From: Cristatella mucedo
Taxonomy: Eukaryota > Bryozoa > Phylactolaemata > Cristatellidae
Length of the DNA: 64,000 bases
Assembly: GCA_009760855.2 (NCBI GenBank)
Contig: WPIO01000017.1
Span: forward strand, 1,363,501-1,427,500
Reading direction: 5' to 3'
The notes under the pieces: model-generated
What the model was told of the DNA's origin: nothing
What the model saw: only the letters and a program-made list of their open reading frames with translations
The model's database searches: none
Position numbers and translations under genes: made by a program
Shown: piece after piece, positions 58,673 to 64,000 of the stretch
How the letters are laid out: the number at the start of each line of letters is the position of its first letter
Position numbering within the stretch: position 1 is the first letter of the stretch

Positions 58673-59283
58673 GTTCTTTTGAACTGACCAGTCACATTGA
58701 GTACAGGTTATCTTGCTCACAAAAGAAATTTGAAAAAGTTGCTCATCCTTCCTCTCATCTGTGACTTTTACATTTTCATCCAACAAGTTCCAATCGTTTT
58801 GAGCCTAGAAGTCGGATGCTAAGTACTGCATCATTTAGTAAGACTGAGCGTTCCGATCAGATCGTTGAGGTCTTTCTGGTGGTTTATTGGATATGGCTTT
58901 CTCTTCTCCACTGCACCTGCAAAATATGAGTCTGGATCTGCATTATCTTCCTCGCTGCTCCCTTCTGAAGATATCCGATCCCTCTCTGGAGGGATTGGGA
59001 GGGAGAGCTCAGGGCAGTCTGGCACTGGGGCGATGGATGAAGAAACGTCTGGATACGTGATCGGAGACTCGCTTTTGCTAGCTAGACGTTTGGAAGGGTC
59101 CGCCATGCAGAAGTTGAACTTTCGTCAGTGGTTAGTCAGTTGCCGCCAAATTCTTGGGATGGAAAGCTTCGTGGCTCTCTTTTCTCCCTCTGTACCAGCT
59201 TGTGAACATACCAGAGTATATAAATTACCTAATATCGTGCAATACATCTAGGCCGACAGCAACTGTTCACCCCTTACCTTCAG

Positions 59284-59346
59284 GAGTTCTCCAGCAGTGT
59301 TCGCAAGCGAAATGAAATACCCAGGGCTCCTCTTGATCCCCGACAG
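59284..59346 (+). CDS. Possible isolated exon, unknown gene
   Basis: A 63-base phase-0 open stretch (EFSSSVRKRNEIPRAPLDPR plus Q) lies between TTACCTTCAG and GTATGC, both good splice sites. No neighbouring exon was found; it may belong to a gene extending beyond this window or be chance. Confidence 0.2.
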
Positions 59347-59712
59347 GTATGCCGACGTTTAATTAGCAGGTTTCGCACATGTTGCAGAAAGCTACACGAA
59401 TTACTATTTTGCTCTTGTCTTGATCAATTGTCCTCATGCGTAGCAAAGTGGATCTTCTGGGTCCAAGCAACCTCTTGATGCCTCATCAATCAAAAATTGG
59501 TTGTCACTAGTCTCTTAATCTGCAATAACATTACCTAGATGGTCTTTTAAGGCGCCTGTACTGTTACACTACTACGAAGGCTGCTCTATAGTGTTATGTC
59601 CGCCTAGCCGTCACTAATTCGGATAGCGGTGCATCACCGCTATATGTGAGAGTCTGACGTATGCGCCTAACCACAAAAGTGGGAGATTTTAGGCTCGCCG
59701 GCGCTCGCGAAC

Positions 59713-59717
59713 GCACG

Positions 59718-59793
<76 letters not shown>
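59713..59793. repeat. (CA)n(TA)n microsatellite
   Basis: CA run followed directly by a TA run. Confidence 0.97.
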
Positions 59794-59794
<1 letters not shown>

Positions 59795-60235
59795 TTGGCT
59801 AATCAACTCTCTTACACATGATGCCAGGGTCCTGCCGTGATTTTGTAGCAGAAGCAGAAATCTCATTTTCATTTGCTGCGTGTCCATTTTCGAACCTTGT
59901 GTTCGGTCCTTTTTATTTTTGCTGCATTTGGACGTGCTAAAAAAAAATTTGGCTCCCTGTAGAGAATGCATCAGTGGTAACAAATGCTAGGTGTTTCCCG
60001 ATCTCCAACTATTGATCTTTCTTACCATCGGTCTTTCACAATGCCGTGGGTTTGCACATCAATTTATTTCTCTATTTTAATTCAGGGCCTGTTAACGTTC
60101 GGTTTCGGATTTGCAAGTGCCATGGACGACACATGTGCATAACCAGTTCCTTCTGTCAGGACTTACCACAGTCTTTCGTGGTTTTTCGGGATGCAATAGA
60201 GCTTCGTGCTCATTGTTTACTACCAGAGTCGTAGA
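59794..60235. other. No gene recognised
   Basis: No open frame or repeat match that I can support between the microsatellite and the possible LTR. Confidence 0.35.
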
Positions 60236-60515
60236 CACGAGACACGATTTCTAAAGCCGGCGATCCTTTATTGTTTGGTACAAGCAACGTAACGGCACCC
60301 GACAGGTCCTCGTCAGGCACTTGAATCGTCCAACCTTTACTTAACTTGGTCCTTACATTATAATACTGCTGGTTAATAAAAGGGTGCGTAGAGCGCATTA
60401 GCATAGGTATAAGAAAAGTGGGTGGACCTGGCTTCTCATTGGGCAGACTTACAAAGGAGCCCGTGCAACTTAACCAGCTATGCTACCGATTAATATTACT
60501 CCTGACAAGTTACAT
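60236..60515 (-). repeat. Possible LTR fragment
   Basis: On the minus strand the piece begins TGTAACTTGTCAGG and, near its other end, has AATAAAGG followed by TCGTGTCTACGACTCTGG. An AATAAA close to a CTACGACT-like end and a following TGG resembles the R/U5 end and primer-binding start of Gypsy-type LTRs. No second LTR or internal coding part is present. Confidence 0.25.
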
Positions 60516-60654
60516 GTACTGAGTTATGCACATGTGAGTTTGCTTTCATACTATAATTAAAAAAAGGTAAAATCTCATCAGTAGAGAGAAGGCAGAGCAG
60601 ACCAGGTGAGTATCTAGCTGAGTCCTAAATTATGAATAGTCTATGCAGGTGGCA

Positions 60655-60775
60655 GCAGTGACGAAAGTGTTGTTCGAGTGCTGCAGAAAGCAATCCTGTA
60701 TTGCCCTCTGCAAATGGTGGTGATTGCCAACAAGGCTATTCTGCTACAGTATCAATGAGGCTGTTTGCATGAGGT
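60655..60775 (+). repeat. SINE B, 5'-truncated copy
   Basis: Box B-like GTTCGAGTGC, then hairpin arms GCAGAAAGCAAT (60683-60694) and ATTGCCCTCTGC (60700-60711), then GTGATTGCCAACAAGGC and the tail. The tRNA 5' half is missing. Confidence 0.75.
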
Positions 60776-60915
60776 TGTTCGAAGCAACAGACCTGCAGAT
60801 TGTATGGCGGATTAGACAGATGACACACAGATACACAGCAGCCATTCAGTAAATGCTGAAATGTTGCCAGCAGCAGGTGGAGATGGCTGACTAGTGAGAA
60901 TGCAACTGACACTTG

Positions 60916-63450
60916 ATAATAATAATAATAATCCACTTGATAAAGCACCCTCAGAGAACTCAATCTCTTTCTGGGCACTTTACATTTGCTGCAAAGGAAA
61001 CACATTCGAATGGTTAGTAGTATTATGCTTGATAAGCAACACAAATAATATGGTTAGAGGTGAAATGCACAGGGTCAGCATACAAATGTGGTTAGTGGCA
61101 GCACGCACAGTGTCAGCACGCATAAGCACGTGAAGGACGAATCATAGGGACCACTAAATGCCGTCATAAATAGGTGCGTTTTAACTTCTTTTTAAATGTT
61201 CTTAAGTCAGGGGATGTCGTGACGCAAGTCGGGAGTGAGTTCCTGGCTTTGGGAGAACACGAACTAAATACGAGGTCTCAAAAGGATTTGAGGTTTGTAC
61301 GAGGTATAGGTAAACCGATTCCAAAAAGCGGGTGGTACGATGCTTGGCCTGGTGGGGGAGTAGATCTGATAGGTAGGCTGGAGCAAAATAATGAAGGGAC
61401 CTGGAAGTGAGTGGAAAAACCTTGAAGTTAATGCGTCGCTTGATTGGGAGCCAGTGCAAGTCGGCGAGAAGTCGTGCGATGTGGCAATTTAATGAAATGT
61501 ATCTCCGTCTGTAACTCCACAAAGTCATTTAGACCATGTGGGTGTTACGCAGGAGAGTTTTGCATAGCGCACTCACAGCCTAAGCGGCTTTCGGTACGCA
61601 TTCGGTACCCATCAGACTTCGTCTCACGCAACAAAGAGAAAGTGGGAAGCATAGCAGAGTCAGGAGAGCAGTTTAGGTAGTGAGTAGCATAGAAGTAGCA
61701 GCTCAGGACCGCTGAAAAGGATGTGCCATAGTCAGCAGTAGGAGAGTAGTTATCGTTGCATAAGAATTGTGTAAGCGAGTTCCACAGTCTAGGACCTGCA
61801 GAGCTAAAGCTTCTGTCGCCAACTGTCTTTAAGCGGAGGAATGGGACAGCTAATTTATTGTCCACACAGGACCTGAGGGCGCGAACAGGCTGAAACTGAT
61901 GCAGCAGCTCAGCTAGGTATGAAGGAGCCAAGCCGTGGCGGGCCTTGTGGGTCAGCGTAAGAACTTTGCTCTGTAACTGTGATGCTCGCGACAGACCATC
62001 CTAGCTGCAGAGTTTTTCACCAGCTGTATGCGACTGATTGCACAGGCCGGTAGGCCAGCAAGCAGTGAGTTACAGAATTCAAGATTGGATAGCATAAATG
62101 CTTGGACCAACTTAGATGTGATATCAAGGTCTAAACAAGCCCGAATTTTAGCAATGTTATGTAGCTGAAAGTAGGCAGACTTGAATGTGGAGCTCACGTC
62201 GTCTTACGAGAAGTCACTTTGGAACATGACAGCCATATTTCGTGCAGATTCAACAGGAGATATGCTGGCAGAGCTGATTTTGAACGTTAGCCCTTCCAAT
62301 CTCTGGATCACACTGGGTTTGCCCATAACTAGTAAGTTAGTTTTGTTATCGTTTAGTTTTAGAAAATTTGCTGCCATCCATGATCGGATGTCATCAATGC
62401 ATGCAGCAAGTGAGTTGAGAGAATTTGAGGTGCTCGAAGGCTGGGAGGGATCAAAGCAAAGGTACAACTGAGTGTCATCCGCATAGAAGTGAAAGCCTAG
62501 ATTGTGCTTGGCAATCACCCCGACAAGAGGGAGAGTATAAACGGTGAAAAGGACCGGACCTAGCACGGAGCACTGAGGTACCCCATATTTCAGAGGTACC
62601 TCGGATGATCTTTGTCCATTCACATCAACACTCTTGAGTCTCCCACTGAGATAGGACCTGAACCACTGCAGAGCAGTGCCAGTGATGATCAGGCGAGATG
62701 AAAGGCGCTCAAGAAGAACTTGGTGATCGATAGTATCAAAGGCTGCCGAAAGATCGAGCAAAACAAGAAGAGATACTCTACCCATGTCTGCATCCCTAAG
62801 TAGGTCGTTGTGCACCCAAAGCAATGCTGAATCCGTGGAGTGATTAGCTCTCAAGCCAGACATAAACTTACTAGCAAGGTTTGAAGTTTCAATATATGAG
62901 TTGAGCTGGTCTGCCACGACTCGTTCCAGTGTCTTAGATAGGAATGGTAGAAGGGAGGCTGAGCGGTAGTTGCTCAATTTCTCTTGGTCTAGTGTCACTT
63001 TCTTGAGTAGTGGCCTGATTACAGCTTTTTTTGAAAGGTGACGGGACATGACCTGAGGCTAATGACATATTAATGATGTTAGTTATGCATGGCAGCAGCA
63101 GATCAATGCAACGTAGGAGGGGAAGTTGGGAATTTGGTCCAAAGGACTTGTCTTCTTTGATTGGGATATGAACTCCGGGACGAGATCACTACTGACCTGC
63201 TTGAATGTATACATTGAGGCACTGCAAGGAATCGAGGGACAGCCTTCTAGGGGAATGCTGCTATCGCAGGAATGGACTTCCGGATCTTGTCTATCTTCTG
63301 GACAAAGAATCGAGGGAAGGGGTCAGCTAGATTATCACATGGATCATCAGGTAAGGGGCTAATCTGGGAGTGGTTGAGAAGATGGTTGATCGTCGACATC
63401 AGCATTTTTTAACAATGCATCTGTGATTCAACAATGTTTTAATAGAAGTT
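60916..63450 (-). mobile_element. LINE A, longest copy, with LINE B nested inside
   Basis: The minus strand runs from a region upstream of RT to an (ATT)n tail near 60916. Near 63300 it encodes NLADPFPRFFVQKIDKIR, an F..FF..KI..IR pattern seen just before the RT in L2-type LINEs. The frame at 62204-63049 (281 codons) carries the RT core: LLVLLDLSAAFDTIDH, GVPQCSVLGPVLFTVY (the G of GVPQG is C), FHFYADDTQLYLCF and NFLKLNDNKT. The C-terminal and 3' UTR parts follow. A LINE B interrupts it at 61488-61976. Frameshifts make it inactive. The endonuclease is not seen. Confidence 0.9.
61488..61976 (-). mobile_element. LINE B nested in LINE A
   Basis: The minus strand is open for 128 codons of the LINE B C-terminus (APSYLAELLHQFQPVRALRS, ending ECAMQNSPA). 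LINE A sequence resumes on both sides, from GTGGCAA at the left to AACTGTGATGCTCGCGAC at the right, so it inserted within LINE A's coding region with at most a very short target duplication. Confidence 0.92.
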
Positions 63451-63469
63451 AGACTTGACCTTTGCTAGG

Positions 63470-63930
63470 ATCGCCTGCCATGGCTTGGCTCCTTTATACC
63501 TAGCTGAACTGCTGCACCAGTTTCAGCTTCTTCACGCCCTCATGTCCTGTATCGACAATAAATTGGCTGTTCCATTCCTCCACTTAAACACCCTTGGCGA
63601 CAGTAGCTTTAGCTCTGCCAGTCCTTGACTGTGGAACTCGATTCCACAATTCTTACGCAACGACAAATACTCTCCTACTGCCGACTATGACTTTTTTCTT
63701 TTCAGCGGTCCTGAGCTGTTACTTTTATGCTACTCACTACCTCAACTGCTCTCCTGACTCTGCTATGCTTCCCACTTTATATTTGTTGCGTGAGACGAAG
63801 TCTTTTGGCGACCGAATCGTACCAAAACCCGCTTAGGCTGTGAGTGTGCTAAACAAAACTCTCCTGTGTAACACCCACATGGTCTTTGTGACTTTGTGTG
63901 GTTACAGATGGAGATACATTACATTAAATC
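63470..63930 (+). repeat. LINE B 3' portion, plus strand
   Basis: The plus strand has the LINE B C-terminal region (CLPWLGSFIPS-type start; the blocks for LAVPFLHLNTLGD and AVLSCYFYATHYLNCSPDSA are visible) and the 3' UTR to ATACATTACATTAA at about 63927. Frameshifts are present. It lies tail-outward next to the minus-strand LINE A. Confidence 0.85.
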
Positions 63931-64000
63931 GATTAGTGCGACCTACAATAGTCCTCGTATGCCTGTCGTTTGACAGTCAGTTCTTATCTTTTGTGTGCTT
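63931..64000. other. Window end, nothing recognised
   Basis: Short terminal stretch without recognised content. Confidence 0.5.

Larger units (their letters stand above)
56650..59106 (-). pseudogene. Relic of uncharacterised multi-copy family, interrupted
   Basis: Minus-strand blocks lie in consistent order despite stops and frameshifts. From the 59106 ATG (in GCATGGCGGACC): MADPSKRLASK, an acidic Ser-rich segment, QKDLNDLIGTLSLTK, then WNLLDENVKVTDERK. After a LINE A comes EWRLFMYSWSRSLKAV. After a SINE A come LMGLQGQGSITKFCFF, EFSVGKNNIKWEQRVDSS, PPQHIQ-stop-GLVKKF, GIFVGPQIKKIIECEELARK, WNSFVAMVLGFL and a RRYQG region. Removing the insertions leaves about 1.4 kb, or about 480 codons. I recall similar unannotated multi-copy proteins in cnidarians, molluscs, arthropods and fish, but cannot verify this or give a function. 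It looks like an unknown mobile or multi-copy gene family. Confidence 0.6.

Overview
This window is animal nuclear DNA. The evidence is split genes with GT-AG introns, an innexin, an axonemal dynein gene, non-LTR retrotransposons, tRNA-derived SINEs, DNA-transposon MITEs and many microsatellites. The innexin's first extracellular loop (CWCP followed by YTNHICYVSNTYY) suggests a spiralian invertebrate such as a flatworm, annelid or mollusc. That placement is inference and I do not name a species.

Two host genes are clear. (1) A complete innexin with an uninterrupted 415-codon coding region lies at 34641-35888 (+), with a splice-acceptor-like site just before the ATG and an AATAAA about 110 bases past the stop. 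(2) A complete axonemal dynein intermediate chain gene (DNAI1 type) runs from 41649 to 55899 (+). I could place 18 exons, all phase-compatible, giving 707 codons. One intron has a GC donor. Both proteins act in conserved animal machinery (gap junctions and ciliary outer dynein arms); nothing suggests they are functionally linked.

Most of the rest is repeats. Two L2/CR1-like LINE families, called LINE A and LINE B here, occur in many 5'-truncated copies. LINE A ends in a short stem-loop followed by (ATT)n; LINE B ends near ATACATTACATTA. Two tRNA-headed SINE families, SINE A and SINE B, are also present. SINE A carries the same 3' stem-loop as LINE A, the signature of a SINE using a LINE's reverse transcriptase. 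There are also a hAT-like MITE family (TIR CAGTGGCGGAGCCAGG), a TA-flanked pogo/mariner-like element, a possible DIRS-like fragment and a possible LTR. Several insertions are nested.

The least expected content is two decayed copies of a protein family I cannot name. One runs on the minus strand from 59106 to about 56650 and is split by a LINE A and a SINE A. The other is an N-terminal part at 13764-14110 (+). Both retain matching blocks despite stops and frameshifts.

Layout: 1-14 kb LINE A fragments, a MITE and the second relic; 14-22 kb a possible DIRS relic, LINE B and a LINE A/SINE A nest; 22.6-25.7 kb a GC- and CpG-rich island; 26-34 kb mostly unannotated with one LINE B; 34-36 kb innexin; 36.7-40.8 kb decayed LINE B plus SINE B and a MITE; 41.5-55.9 kb the dynein gene with repeats in its introns; 56-64 kb the interrupted relic and a LINE A/LINE B nest.
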